From the NCBI GenBank assembly GCA_029550525.1, contig JAKPHF010000077.1:62001-126000 (forward strand): a stretch of 64,000 bases of DNA, written 5' to 3'. Made by a program: the position numbers and the translations under genes. The DNA comes from Planctomycetota bacterium. Its GTDB lineage: Bacteria > Planctomycetota > Phycisphaerae > UBA1845 > PWPN01. Positions 1-8,706 of the stretch are shown in pieces; position 1 is the first letter of the stretch; the number at the start of each line of letters is the position of its first letter. Below the pieces are notes generated by a model, which was not told the origin of the DNA, searched no databases, and saw nothing but the letters and a program-made list of their open reading frames with translations.

Positions 1-1
1 A

Positions 2-910
2 CCCGTCGACGCCGATTGCATCGTGCTGATCCCCGGTTTCCTCGGCGACAACGCCGTGTTGCGCACGCGCGATCTGGCGTTCGCGCTGCGCGATCGCGGT
101 TTCCACGTGCTCGCCCTGGAACTGCGCGGGCACGGCCGCGTTGAGTACTACTACCCTGACGTCTATTACAACTTCGGCGTCATCGAGACGCAGGACTTGA
201 TGCGCGTCTCGGAGTGGCTCCAGGATCATCACCCGTTCATCCGTAATACGGGTTTGATCGGTTTCTGCTGGGGCGGCAACCATGCCATGTTGGCCGCCTG
301 GTACGACGGCCGCCGGCCCGACGACCCGAGCATCACGCCGCGCGTGGCCGCTCACCTCGATCCGCCCACCGGACGCAAACACTACACCGCCGGCGTGATC
401 GCGTTCTCGCCCGTGCTTACCTGGGAACGGCTCATGGAGGATGCGGACACGCCGCGCGAGGACATGTGGACTGATCCGTCCATGTATTTCTTCCAACAGA
501 CGGTCAAGAGCCGCATGCGCCGCAAGGGCTATCCGGAAGTCTCGGGCAGTCTCCGCCGGCTGATTAACTACGAGTTCGCTCACTCGGAGTTCGGGCCGTC
601 GTTCCCCATCGTGGAGGGGTATCAGTTCCTGCGCTTCATGCCGCACCGCGGCCAGCCCGACGGCGACAAAATGGAATTCGCGCGGATTCCCGTGCTCATG
701 GTCACGTCGGTGAACGATCCGTTTCTGCCCGCTCAGGACATGGCCGACTTCACCGCCCGGACCGACAACCCGCTGGTCGCGACGCTCATCCTTCGCGGCG
801 GCGGGCATATCGGCTTCGGCCCGTACAATCCCGCGTACTTCTACAGTTTGATTCTCAACTACTTCGACCCGGTCCATGGCGCAGCCGCCGTCGCGGGTAC
901 ACGCGAGTAG
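2..910 (+). CDS. alpha/beta-fold hydrolase, 5' end outside window
   Basis: The reading frame is open from the first bases of the window, so this is the C-terminal part of a longer protein; the GTG at 23 lies inside a conserved strand and is probably not the start. About 300 residues are visible. An early strand reads VLIPGFLGD, followed by LALELRGHGR, and the nucleophile elbow is GFCWGGN, a G-x-C-x-G-G form with Cys in place of the usual Ser, as in dienelactone hydrolases. The likely acid (TSVNDPF) and the histidine (GGGHIGF) follow in the expected order. The family hydrolyses ester-like bonds; the substrate cannot be read from the sequence. The gene to its right is separated by about 150 bp. 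Confidence 0.85.
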   Translation, partial: PVDADCIVLIPGFLGDNAVLRTRDLAFALRDRGFHVLALELRGHGRVEYYYPDVYYNFGVIETQDLMRVSEWLQDHHPFIRNTGLIGFCWGGNHAMLAAWYDGRRPDDPSITPRVAAHLDPPTGRKHYTAGVIAFSPVLTWERLMEDADTPREDMWTDPSMYFFQQTVKSRMRRKGYPEVSGSLRRLINYEFAHSEFGPSFPIVEGYQFLRFMPHRGQPDGDKMEFARIPVLMVTSVNDPFLPAQDMADFTARTDNPLVATLILRGGGHIGFGPYNPAYFYSLILNYFDPVHGAAAVAGTRE

Positions 911-1059
911 GGGAGATCCGCAATGCTCGCCGCGGGTCGCAACCCGCGACACCTCCTACAATGTTCCGCCGTGGGTTTGACCGCGCCGTTTGCCGTGCCG
1001 CGTGCGGCACGGTCTTTTCAGTGCGGCACGGACGTTCCGTTTAGTGGGAGACTCATGCG

Positions 1060-1470
1060 ATGGTCGCTATCGCGCTGGTGAGCGATCTAATCTTCGGTAC
1101 CCGGATCAAGAGTACGGCCGACGAGTTGGGCCTGCCCATGTCCGTGGTTCGCACCGCCGAGGCAGTCGAATCCGCCGCCCATGCCGGTTTGAACGTCGTC
1201 ATCATCGATCTGAGTGTTGAGGGCATCGACCCGGTCGACGTCATCCGCCGTTGCAAGCAGGCCGGGCGAAGCCCGGGCGATGAGTCCGTCGTCGGGTCCG
1301 ATGATGCCGCTGCCAACCCCATGGTCATTGCTTTCGGCTCGCATGTGCAGAAGGATCTGCTTCACGCTGCCGAGCAAGCCGGGGCCGACCTGGTCCTGCC
1401 CCGTTCACGGTTCACCGCTGAGTTGCCCCAACTTCTCGCTCGCTACGCCCAGATGGGCCAGCACCGCTGA
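1060..1470 (+). CDS. receiver-like (CheY-fold) single-domain protein
   Basis: This 136-residue protein has the strand and helix order of a response-regulator receiver. It starts VAIALVSDLIFG, has a central strand VVIIDLS ending in a candidate phospho-acceptor Asp, then VIAFGS at the switch position and AGADLVLPRSRF where a receiver normally has the conserved Lys. The missing early acidic pair and the changed Lys region suggest a degenerate receiver or one that works without phosphorylation. There is no output domain and no kinase next to it. It is shown as a stand-alone gene; the ATG is the start that keeps the first beta strand. Confidence 0.6.
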   Translation: MVAIALVSDLIFGTRIKSTADELGLPMSVVRTAEAVESAAHAGLNVVIIDLSVEGIDPVDVIRRCKQAGRSPGDESVVGSDDAAANPMVIAFGSHVQKDLLHAAEQAGADLVLPRSRFTAELPQLLARYAQMGQHR

Positions 1471-1515
1471 GCACCGCGGCCCGCGCGCACTCATCATACG
1501 GGACTCGGACGCGAG

Positions 1516-1536
1516 CGGCGGGATTGGCCCCCGCCG
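1516..1536. terminator. GC hairpin between convergent genes
   Basis: A 7-bp stem (CGGCGGG pairing with CCCGCCG) with a 7-nt loop lies between the receiver-like gene on the plus strand and the heparinase-like gene on the minus strand. It has no clear T tract, so its role as a terminator is an inference from position. Confidence 0.35.
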
Positions 1537-1572
1537 ACTCATTCCAAATGGGACAGCCCCCGCTGCATTATC

Positions 1573-3600
1573 TCAATGGAGCACGTGCGTCTTACCCGAG
1601 GCGGTTTTGAAGATGGCTTCGCCGGACTCGGATACGCTCACTTCCGTGCAACGTGCGTTGCCGGCTCCGTCCGTGCCCGAATCGCTCACATACGCTGCCG
1701 TAAATACAGCACGCTGACCTCGCACGACCAAGGCCAGGGCCGATCGCTGCTGGCCGCCCGGGAAGCCCGGCACATGTCCGGTGTACGCGGTGAAAGCGCT
1801 CGACGCACTGGCCGTTATGCCCAGTCGGCCCGACGCCTCTTTCCAATCGCCGTTCAGCAGGTTCGCATTCGCGGCGAGCGCCGCGAGCGACTCGCTGCCC
1901 AGCTTCAGATGTGACGACGTCCCGGAATCGCCGCCGGCCGGCTTGATGTTACACGTGAACTCGCCCGGCGCGTTCAGCAGAAACGCGTACTCATGCTCGG
2001 TGTCCGAACTGGCCTCAAATCGATCAAGCACCAGCCCGTCGACGATCGCTACGGTTCGTGTCAGCACGATGCCGGGATACGCATCGCCGCAACGGACAGT
2101 GATCGTCGGGCAGTTCCCCGCGGTCTCAAACCTCACGAACTCGCCCATGGCGTCGGTGGCCTGCGGCTTGCCATCCACCATCACGGTACAATGGCTGGCT
2201 GTGTGGCGGTACCAGTCAAGATACAGCGGGTGGCCATAGCTTGACGTGCCCAAGTCGTCAAACCATGTCTGTTTCTCGTCCGCGAGAATCAGTTGGCAGC
2301 GGTCGGCATGATCGTGCCAGCCAGATTTGCGGCCCGCCTTGACGATGGCTGTGTATCCGCCGTGCCGCAGGACAGCCAAGCCCGTGTCCTTCAACAGACG
2401 CGATCCCAGATCGAGCGACGCCTTCGTCGGCAACTCGGCTGGACCATACAGCAGCACCAGCGGGTTCTGACGGATCGACACCTTCGTGCGGCTGCCAAGC
2501 TTGGATTGATAGATCCACGCCAGTTGCTGTTTCAGCTCTGCGTCGTCGAACAGATAGGAGCCGGTCTCGAGGAAGTAAGCCATGCTGGCCAAGCTGGTCT
2601 GTCCACCGTCGTTGAGTGCCGGTATCTGCCAGCCCGGCAGGGCCAGGTGACTGAGCACCGTATACATGCCGCGCAGCTTGTCCGTCGGGCCGAGATCGAT
2701 GCCATTGTGCCGGGCGGTCAGGAGAGCGGGTGTCAGGCCCATCATGGTGTACGTGTGATAGGCCGGGGCGCCCTCGAACCACATGCCCTCATCCGTGATG
2801 CCGGCTTCGATGTTCTTGCGCAGCGATCCGATCGCCCGGTCGCGCAGGGCGTCGTCACGGCCGATGAGAGCCGCCATCAGCCGGGCAGCCGCCTGCCAGC
2901 ACTCGATGTTATGCACGCCGAAGCGATATTGCTCGATGTGTCGGGCGGCGGGCAGGAACAGGCGGGTGATGATCGTTTCCTGGTCGGCGTCCGAGAGGTG
3001 ATCGGCGATGAGGTCGAACGCGTCGGCCATGTGAATGAGCCACACGGCCTCGTCGAGCGATTGGCAGGTAACGCGACCGCGGCCGGCCCACTCGCCGTTG
3101 ATGGGAAAACTCTCGTACTTCTCGGCGTACCACAACAGCACGCGGCGCGACCAGTCGGCGCAGTCGGTGCGTCCGCCCAGCCGATACGCCAGGCCGCAGA
3201 TTTCCGCCGCCACGGCAAAGTTCATGTGCCGGCTGTTGATCCACACTGCGTCAAGCTTCTCGCCTTCGTAGAAGGTCTTGCAACGCGGGCACCAGTGTCG
3301 ATGCGGCGAATCCTCTCGAAATTCGAGGCGGCCCGCGTCTTTCGGGCAGACGTAGTTGTGTGGCCAGCCTCCGCCGGTGGTGGGGGGATCGACCGGACGG
3401 CCTACCCAGCGATCAGCCTCGGCAAGCATGTCGTCCAGCAGCTGTTTCGCCCACGGGTGATTGGCTACCTTGGCCGGCACGTCCGCGAGAGCCTGCGGCG
3501 TGACCAGTAGCCGTGTTCCCGGCCAGCGTTCCCCCGCCGCCATGCTCGTCACCGTTGCCACCACCATCACCGCCGAACACCAAACCTTAATTTGTTGCAT
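1573..3600 (-). CDS. secreted heparinase II/III-like polysaccharide lyase
   Basis: This 675-residue protein begins with a short basic N-region and a hydrophobic stretch ending near MAAGE, a plausible signal peptide. The N-terminal two thirds are an alpha-helical toroid of the alginate-lyase/heparinase type. A four-cysteine pair (NYVCPKD and HWCPRCKTF) may bind a structural metal, as seen in related lyases. The C-terminal beta-rich part carries the heparinase II/III features WHDHADRC and WFDDLGTSSYGHP. The family cleaves acidic polysaccharides by beta-elimination; the exact substrate is not visible. It lies 97 bp downstream of a six-hairpin glycosidase-like gene on the same strand, which suggests joint use of an acidic polysaccharide. 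Confidence 0.85.
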   Translation of the reverse strand: MQQIKVWCSAVMVVATVTSMAAGERWPGTRLLVTPQALADVPAKVANHPWAKQLLDDMLAEADRWVGRPVDPPTTGGGWPHNYVCPKDAGRLEFREDSPHRHWCPRCKTFYEGEKLDAVWINSRHMNFAVAAEICGLAYRLGGRTDCADWSRRVLLWYAEKYESFPINGEWAGRGRVTCQSLDEAVWLIHMADAFDLIADHLSDADQETIITRLFLPAARHIEQYRFGVHNIECWQAAARLMAALIGRDDALRDRAIGSLRKNIEAGITDEGMWFEGAPAYHTYTMMGLTPALLTARHNGIDLGPTDKLRGMYTVLSHLALPGWQIPALNDGGQTSLASMAYFLETGSYLFDDAELKQQLAWIYQSKLGSRTKVSIRQNPLVLLYGPAELPTKASLDLGSRLLKDTGLAVLRHGGYTAIVKAGRKSGWHDHADRCQLILADEKQTWFDDLGTSSYGHPLYLDWYRHTASHCTVMVDGKPQATDAMGEFVRFETAGNCPTITVRCGDAYPGIVLTRTVAIVDGLVLDRFEASSDTEHEYAFLLNAPGEFTCNIKPAGGDSGTSSHLKLGSESLAALAANANLLNGDWKEASGRLGITASASSAFTAYTGHVPGFPGGQQRSALALVVRGQRAVFTAAYVSDSGTDGAGNARCTEVSVSESGEAIFKTASGKTHVLH

Positions 3601-3667
3601 GTTGGTAACCTGTCCTCATATTCGAGGCGGGTGGGACGCCGCCCCCCGCCCCCCAACGCCGCCATTG

Positions 3668-3700
3668 GCTGAGAGCTGATAACTGACAGCTGACAGCTTA
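3668..3700. repeat. degenerate heptad repeat, GCTGANA family
   Basis: Four 7-bp units in a row (GCTGAGA, GCTGATA, ACTGACA, GCTGACA) run directly into the stop codon (minus strand, 3698-3700) of the glycosidase-like gene. See the finding on gene-end heptads. Confidence 0.8.
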
Positions 3701-5014
3701 TTTCACCTCAACCAGCAGATTCCCCTCGTAGTCGTAGTACTTCCGCGTCTTTCCCTCCTGTACCACCTTAGCATGGTTCTCCAGGTAGTACAGCGTCGGT
3801 TCGACGATGTGCTGGTTGTTGAGGAACGGCTCGGTGTACTGGATGTCGCCGTACAACGCCTGGTCGACGTGGTGCTGCTGGCTCACGTGATTGTTCCAGT
3901 CCACGCCTTCGGTGAGAAAGCCGTGCGGACCGTGGTGATGCTTGGAGATGGCTCGCAGGATGGTCAAGCCGTGCACCAAGTATTCCATGTTGCCCGTGTC
4001 GGTGTAGGCCTCGAGATGGGCCAGCGCGGCCTCGGCATTCTCCCACATGTATGACGTGTCCCAACTGTCCTCCATGTAGAGCAGCCCCTTGGTGGCCACG
4101 CCGTTGCGGTCCTCGTGCATCTTGAACCGGTCGAGTCCGGGCAGGATCTGCTCCAGCGCGTACTGGCCCAGGGCGGGATCGTCGAGCACCTGGCCCGCCC
4201 GGCGGAACACGCGGAACGCCACCGAATAGGCCACACTCTCCTGCGGATCGTACGTGTCGTGGTTGATGCTGCCGTAGATGCCGCCCGCATCCATGAACAC
4301 CTGCAGGCCCTTGCGGAGCGGCTCGCGATAGTCGGCCAGGCCGCGATCGGTCAGTTCCGCCCAGAGTTGCAGGATGAACAACCCGTCGGCACTGGTGGCG
4401 AAGAATTTGTCGTTGCCGCCTTCGGCCGCTTTCGTGTAATGCTTGCCTTCCGGCGTGACGCGCCGCGGGAACCAGCCGTTGGGCAAGAGCTCGAGATGCC
4501 GGTCCATCCAGCGGGCATAGTTGAGCGCGACCGATTCGAGCCAGTGCCGATACTCGGGAAGCAAGTCCGAGCATAGCAGCATCTGGACGGCGATCTTGGC
4601 CGTCGAGCCCGGGCAGAACCAGTCGTTGTTCGATTTGAAGTTGAGGACGAACTCGTCGCGCAGCGTGTGGCGGTAGCCGCGGATCATTCCCGTCGAGTAG
4701 TCCACGAAGCCGTTGCCCAGCACGTGCTTGAGGATGCTGATGGCGGTCGCTTCCATCTTCGCATCGCCCATGAACCGGGCCCACCACAGCATCTCATAGG
4801 CTCCGCCCACGGCGTTGGCCGCCCAGCCCGGCCCCTCCAGCGGGCCGAAGTCGTGCCAGTCCATGATGCTTCCGTCGGGCTTGACGAACGACGACGTTGC
4901 GCACGTCGCCCCCAGGTAGTTCGTCAGACAGCAGGTCATGGTGAACCGTAACGAGTCGGCCGCGCTTTGCACGATGGTGTACGCGGGAGTTTCAGGCACG
5001 TAGAACGGAACCAT
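3698..5014 (-). CDS. six-hairpin glycosidase-like protein of unknown specificity
   Basis: The 438-residue product has no signal peptide and looks wholly alpha-helical. Recurrent aromatic and acidic segments are typical of (alpha/alpha)6 toroids, for example YEMLWWARFMGD, WFCPGSTAK, FATSADGLFILQLW and MEDSWDTSYMWENAEAAL. I do not recognise a specific glycoside hydrolase family. It is followed on the same strand by a heparinase II/III-like lyase, so an unsaturated glycuronyl hydrolase or a related step in degrading lyase products is possible, but that is inference from context. The start at 5014 gives MVPFYVPETPAY. Confidence 0.65.
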   Translation of the reverse strand: MVPFYVPETPAYTIVQSAADSLRFTMTCCLTNYLGATCATSSFVKPDGSIMDWHDFGPLEGPGWAANAVGGAYEMLWWARFMGDAKMEATAISILKHVLGNGFVDYSTGMIRGYRHTLRDEFVLNFKSNNDWFCPGSTAKIAVQMLLCSDLLPEYRHWLESVALNYARWMDRHLELLPNGWFPRRVTPEGKHYTKAAEGGNDKFFATSADGLFILQLWAELTDRGLADYREPLRKGLQVFMDAGGIYGSINHDTYDPQESVAYSVAFRVFRRAGQVLDDPALGQYALEQILPGLDRFKMHEDRNGVATKGLLYMEDSWDTSYMWENAEAALAHLEAYTDTGNMEYLVHGLTILRAISKHHHGPHGFLTEGVDWNNHVSQQHHVDQALYGDIQYTEPFLNNQHIVEPTLYYLENHAKVVQEGKTRKYYDYEGNLLVEVK

Positions 5015-5123
5015 GTGACCTCCGCGATGTTGAGGGATCGAAGTGGACAGAACCGCCGCGGATATGTTAACAACACGAGCACACTGTGCAAGGAATCGAC
5101 GAGGACTACCAAATGAATAGAAT

Positions 5124-5229
5124 CACAGAGACAGCGAGGCACAGAGAAGAATTCTGGTTAGCGAAGTCGGTCAGCTATCAGTCCGAGCAGATGCCAGACT
5201 GGTTTTCTCCGTGTCTCACTGTCTCTGTG
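5124..5229. repeat. imperfect inverted repeat, CACAGAGACAG family
   Basis: The left arm (5124-5149) and right arm (5205-5229) are about 25 bp each and complementary apart from a few mismatches, with a loop of about 55 bp. The arms have the form CACAGAGACAGCGAGGCACAG. It lies in the gap between two minus-strand genes. The loop holds two reversed GCTGANA heptads near 5171-5184. Confidence 0.65.
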
Positions 5230-5263
5230 GTGCGCATCGAGATGTAGAGGCTGTGGACATCCG

Positions 5264-5298
5264 GCTGACAGCTGATAGCTGAGAGCTGACAGCTCAGA
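5264..5298. repeat. degenerate heptad repeat, GCTGANA family
   Basis: Five 7-bp units (GCTGACA, GCTGATA, GCTGAGA, GCTGACA, GCTCAGA) end 9 bp from the stop codon of the minus-strand metallo-hydrolase gene, again on the 3' side of a gene. Confidence 0.8.
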
Positions 5299-5307
5299 AC
5301 TCTCTGC

Positions 5308-6345
5308 CTATCCCTCGGCGGCGGAGCGGGGCAGCTTCTTCTTGGCCGAGGCCTTGAATCCGCGGGCGGCTCGGCGGGAAATCGGGGCCAGGTCGCGCAG
5401 CCATGCATCGCCCGACTGCTCGTACTGCTTGGACAGGAGCGGGTCGTGGCAAGGCAGGAGGATGGCCCCGTCCATCGCCAGATCGGCCAGCTTGTTGCTG
5501 GCTGCCAACTGCTGCTCGGGCGTGGTGTATAGCCGACTCAGGATGCCCCGCTCGAACAGGCTGTAGTGATAGATCTCGTCGCCGGCGATCACCACCGGCC
5601 CCGCGTCGGTTTGCACGCGAATCGCCTGGCTGCACGGCGAGTGCCCGCCCATGTGGATCACGTCCATGCCCGAAAGCACTTCGTCGTTGTCGTGGAAGCG
5701 AACGATTCCGCGCTGCTCGCCGGCCAGCAGGTAGTCGGCAAACGCATAGTCGACGTAGCTGTTCCACTGGCCGTCGCGTCGCTTGCCGAGGTTGTCCTGC
5801 CAGCCAATGCGGCTGACGTGCACGGTCGCGCGCGGAAACCGCATGACGGCACCACCGTCCCTGGCGTCGGTCAGGCCGTGGTGGTCGGCGTGCAAATGCG
5901 TGAAGACGATGTGGTTGATGTCGGCCGGTTCCAGGCTGAGCCGCTTGAGCCAGTCGAACACGTTGCTGTGCGGCTGGCGGATGGCGTCGGGATCGCCCGG
6001 CAGGTCGCGGAAGAAGCGGTACCGCCGGAACATGTCGTTGATGTACTTCAGGCCCACCGGCCCCAAGTCGATGAGCACCCGCCGGCCGGGCCCGCCGTCG
6101 GCCAGAAACGCGTAGATGGTGAACGGGACTCGTTCGTCGTCGCTGTACGGATCGCCGAGCACGTGGTTCTTGCCGAGCAGGCATTCGCCGGTGTTGAGCG
6201 GAATGAGCCGAAAGGGCCGCGGCCGACTGGTCGCGGCCGTCAGCGTCTGGGTCCAGGCCGATTTCGCCGCTGCTACCGCCGCCAATGCCCCCGGGAGGAA
6301 CTCCCGCCGTGATATGCCCTTGTTGGTGTGCATGCCAAGCATCAT
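5308..6345 (-). CDS. Tat-exported metallo-beta-lactamase-fold hydrolase, lactonase-like
   Basis: The 345-residue protein opens with a twin-arginine signal (ISRREFLPGALAAV, about residues 11-24), so it is probably exported folded, with its metals. The metal-binding motif HLHADHHG lies at about 150-157, preceded by the strand INHIVFT, and a later MGGHSPC and IAGDEI supply the next His and Asp of a binuclear zinc site. The overall pattern resembles N-acyl-homoserine-lactonase-type MBL proteins, but related enzymes act on many lactones and esters, so quorum quenching is only one option. An internal ATG four codons in would also keep the Tat signal. It is upstream of, and on the same strand as, the two polysaccharide genes, 293 bp away. 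Confidence 0.8.
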   Translation of the reverse strand: MMLGMHTNKGISRREFLPGALAAVAAAKSAWTQTLTAATSRPRPFRLIPLNTGECLLGKNHVLGDPYSDDERVPFTIYAFLADGGPGRRVLIDLGPVGLKYINDMFRRYRFFRDLPGDPDAIRQPHSNVFDWLKRLSLEPADINHIVFTHLHADHHGLTDARDGGAVMRFPRATVHVSRIGWQDNLGKRRDGQWNSYVDYAFADYLLAGEQRGIVRFHDNDEVLSGMDVIHMGGHSPCSQAIRVQTDAGPVVIAGDEIYHYSLFERGILSRLYTTPEQQLAASNKLADLAMDGAILLPCHDPLLSKQYEQSGDAWLRDLAPISRRAARGFKASAKKKLPRSAAEG

Positions 6346-6467
6346 ACCATCGGACGGTTCGAACCGCCTCGCAGCCCCGGCGCCGCCTGGGTGCTCTCGA
6401 TCCCCAGCCCCCAGGCATCAGCCCCCGTCTTTGTGACCGCCCCCCTTTGCCCCTACAATCTGCCGTA

Positions 6468-7649
6468 ATGACGAACCATCATGACACACAACCGGGAACG
6501 CCGGCCGAATCCCGCCGGCATCTGCTGGGCACGTCGCTGGAGGCGTTCACCGCCTTCTGCGCCGAACACGATCTGCCCGCTTATCGGGCCAAGCAGGTCT
6601 ACGAATGGGTTTTCCGCCGCGGAGCCGACAGCTTCGAGGTGATGACCAATCTCTCCAAGCCGCTGCGGGCCATGCTGGCCGAGCACTGGGTCATCTATAC
6701 CAGCCAGGTCGTCCAGCGGCAGGAGTCTACCGACGGCACGATCAAGCTCCTCCTGCAGTGGCCCGACCGGGCGACCAGCGAGTGCGTGCTCATCCCCGAC
6801 GACAAGCGCCGGACCGCCTGCATCTCCAGCCAGGTGGGTTGTCCGGTGGGCTGCGCGTTCTGCGCCAGCGGCATCGGCGGGCTTCAGCGGCAACTGTCGC
6901 CCGGCGAGATCGTCGAGCAGGCCATGCGCGTCCGTAGCCTATTCAACGAGGCCAACGACTCCTCCGAGCCGCGGACCTCGGCTCGCGCGGAGTCCCTCCG
7001 TTCGGCGTCGCGGGTCCACGGGAGCGCCAAGCCCGATGACGGATTGTCCAATATCGTCTTCATGGGGCTGGGCGAGCCGCTGGCCAACTACGGCGCCACG
7101 CTGGCTGCCGTGCGGATCATCAACGCCGACTGGGGCATGAACATCGGCGCCCGCAAGATCACCATCAGCACGGTGGGGCTGCCCACGCAGATCCGCAAGC
7201 TGGCTCGCGAAGGCTTGCAGGTGAATCTGGCCATCTCGCTGCACGCGCCGAATGACGGTCTGCGCAAGAAGCTCATCCCCTGGGCGAAGAAGACCTCCGT
7301 CGCCGACCTCGTCGCCGCGGGCCGTGAGTTCTTCGACGTCACCGGCCGCGAGGTCACGCTCGAATACATTTTGCTCGCCGGCGTGAACGACACCATGGAA
7401 CACGCCCACGAACTGACGCGGGTGTGCCGTCGGATGCGCTGCAACGTCAACCTGATCCGGTACAACCCGGTGGCCGACCTCGGCTTCGAGCGGCCCGACT
7501 CATATGCCGCCCATCGCTTCGCCGAGGAGCTGCGGTCACGAGGCGTCAACGTCCACATTCGCAAGAGCCGTGGCGCTGACATCGACGCCGCCTGCGGCCA
7601 ACTCCGCCGCAAGAACGCCATCACCACCCCGACCCGTGCGAACGGGTGA
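6468..7649 (+). CDS. rlmN: 23S rRNA (adenine2503-C2)-methyltransferase RlmN
   Basis: This radical-SAM enzyme methylates A2503 in 23S rRNA and A37 in some tRNAs. It is 393 residues long from the ATG at 6468, which begins MTNHHD; the frame is open upstream but that part has no family similarity. The [4Fe-4S] motif C-x3-C-x2-C is at C125, C129 and C132, and the second catalytic Cys is in GADIDAACGQLR near the C-terminus. FMGLGEPLAN and GVNDTMEHA are family motifs. Residues of about 163-190 form an insertion rich in Ser, Arg and Ala, just before the strand NIVFMG, that I would not expect in RlmN; see finding. The gene stands alone. Confidence 0.95.
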   Translation: MTNHHDTQPGTPAESRRHLLGTSLEAFTAFCAEHDLPAYRAKQVYEWVFRRGADSFEVMTNLSKPLRAMLAEHWVIYTSQVVQRQESTDGTIKLLLQWPDRATSECVLIPDDKRRTACISSQVGCPVGCAFCASGIGGLQRQLSPGEIVEQAMRVRSLFNEANDSSEPRTSARAESLRSASRVHGSAKPDDGLSNIVFMGLGEPLANYGATLAAVRIINADWGMNIGARKITISTVGLPTQIRKLAREGLQVNLAISLHAPNDGLRKKLIPWAKKTSVADLVAAGREFFDVTGREVTLEYILLAGVNDTMEHAHELTRVCRRMRCNVNLIRYNPVADLGFERPDSYAAHRFAEELRSRGVNVHIRKSRGADIDAACGQLRRKNAITTPTRANG

Positions 7650-8706
7650 TTTATAGCTGTCAGCCATATGTCTGGCGCATAGCTCATAGCCAACAGATGA
7701 TCTGGTACGCGAATATTCGGCACCAGAGGAATGGCCACGGAGCTCGCAGAGGAAAAAGAGGATGGTTCCTCACTCGCGATGTCTCCCATGCCTTCCTCCA
7801 GGTACTCGCCCTCTTGTTGAACGAGTGCCCTCTATCGTACCTGAGACACGAATCGTCCGGAGTATGTGAGATGAGGGCGGAAGTGTGAGCCGGCAGATCG
7901 GAGATCGCTGATCTGAAACGAAGAGATCACCAGTGACCGGACAAGATGCCAGTTGCCCCGGCAGGTCCGCCTTCCATCCAGGACGTGCGGCCGAACGTAT
8001 CTCTGAATCTGCGACAATCGGCGAAATCTGCGGACAAAAAGTGCCTGCACGAATTGGCACACTCCCGGGCACGAATGCAACTCGGAGCCGAGCAGTATTC
8101 GGTTTCGGTTGCGGGCGGTAGCGTTTGCTGGGGAGCGGGTATCTTGACCGCTTGTTAGGGCGGAGACCTCGGTCGTTTGCCATGTCGGCATGGATGCGTC
8201 GCAGGAGCCGATTGTGGAAAAATGGTGCGGATCGGATCGAGGGCAACACGACAGAGGCATTGGCGTTCGCGCCATGGGGAACATTGGCGGATTCCGAAGC
8301 ACGAGACGAAGCCCTGGATGGCATCGGAGCGTCAATGCCAGCCTGCTGTCCCGGATGCGAGACTTCGGGGCCGAGTTTGAGCAGAGACCTCAAAGTTCTG
8401 TCGCTGGTGGGGCTTTGACGCCGGCGGTTTTGTCCGGTTTAGCCCTTGAAGGGGCGGGGACGGAAAGCTGGGCTCCGCAGCACAGGAAGTCGCCGGCGGA
8501 TCGTCAGCTTTCGCGAGGGGGCGGTCTGACGACCGAAATCGATGATTTTCATCGACGACCGGCCGGCGGGGGGCTTCAAATCCTCACCGGCCGGTGTTAT
8601 AAGAATATAAACATCCGGCCGATCGAACCGGATGGGCATTTCTAGAATCGCAACCTTCAAGGCCGGCAGCAGCGCGACCGGCAGTCACGTCAGGGAGAGC
8701 ACACAC
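7650..8706. other. 1 kb stretch without a convincing gene
   Basis: Several frames are open on both strands, up to about 200 codons, but none gives a protein with recognisable composition or motif and none has a good ribosome-binding site. The left end (7652-7691) holds weak heptad-like sequence just after rlmN. A CGCAGATT-type repeat is at 8006-8033. The right end has an inverted CCGGCCGG-rich stretch and an AT-rich patch (about 8597-8610, TATAAGAATATAAAC) that could belong to the promoter of the pseudopilin gene. Confidence 0.5.
8006..8033. repeat. CGCAGATT-type repeat, reverse orientation
   Basis: Two AATCTGCG cores about 19 bp apart match the reverse complement of the 10-bp-period CGCAGATT repeat at 46749-46776. 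Confidence 0.5.

Noticed and set aside
5308..6345. Confident assignment as a quorum-quenching lactonase
   Set aside because: The MBL motif alone does not fix the substrate; context points as well to sugar lactones.
5294..6418. 374-codon open frame in another phase of the metallo-hydrolase gene
   Set aside because: The other phase has the Tat signal and HxHxDH motif.
7770..8393. 207-codon open frame on the minus strand
   Set aside because: No motif, low-quality composition, overlaps repeats; region left unassigned.
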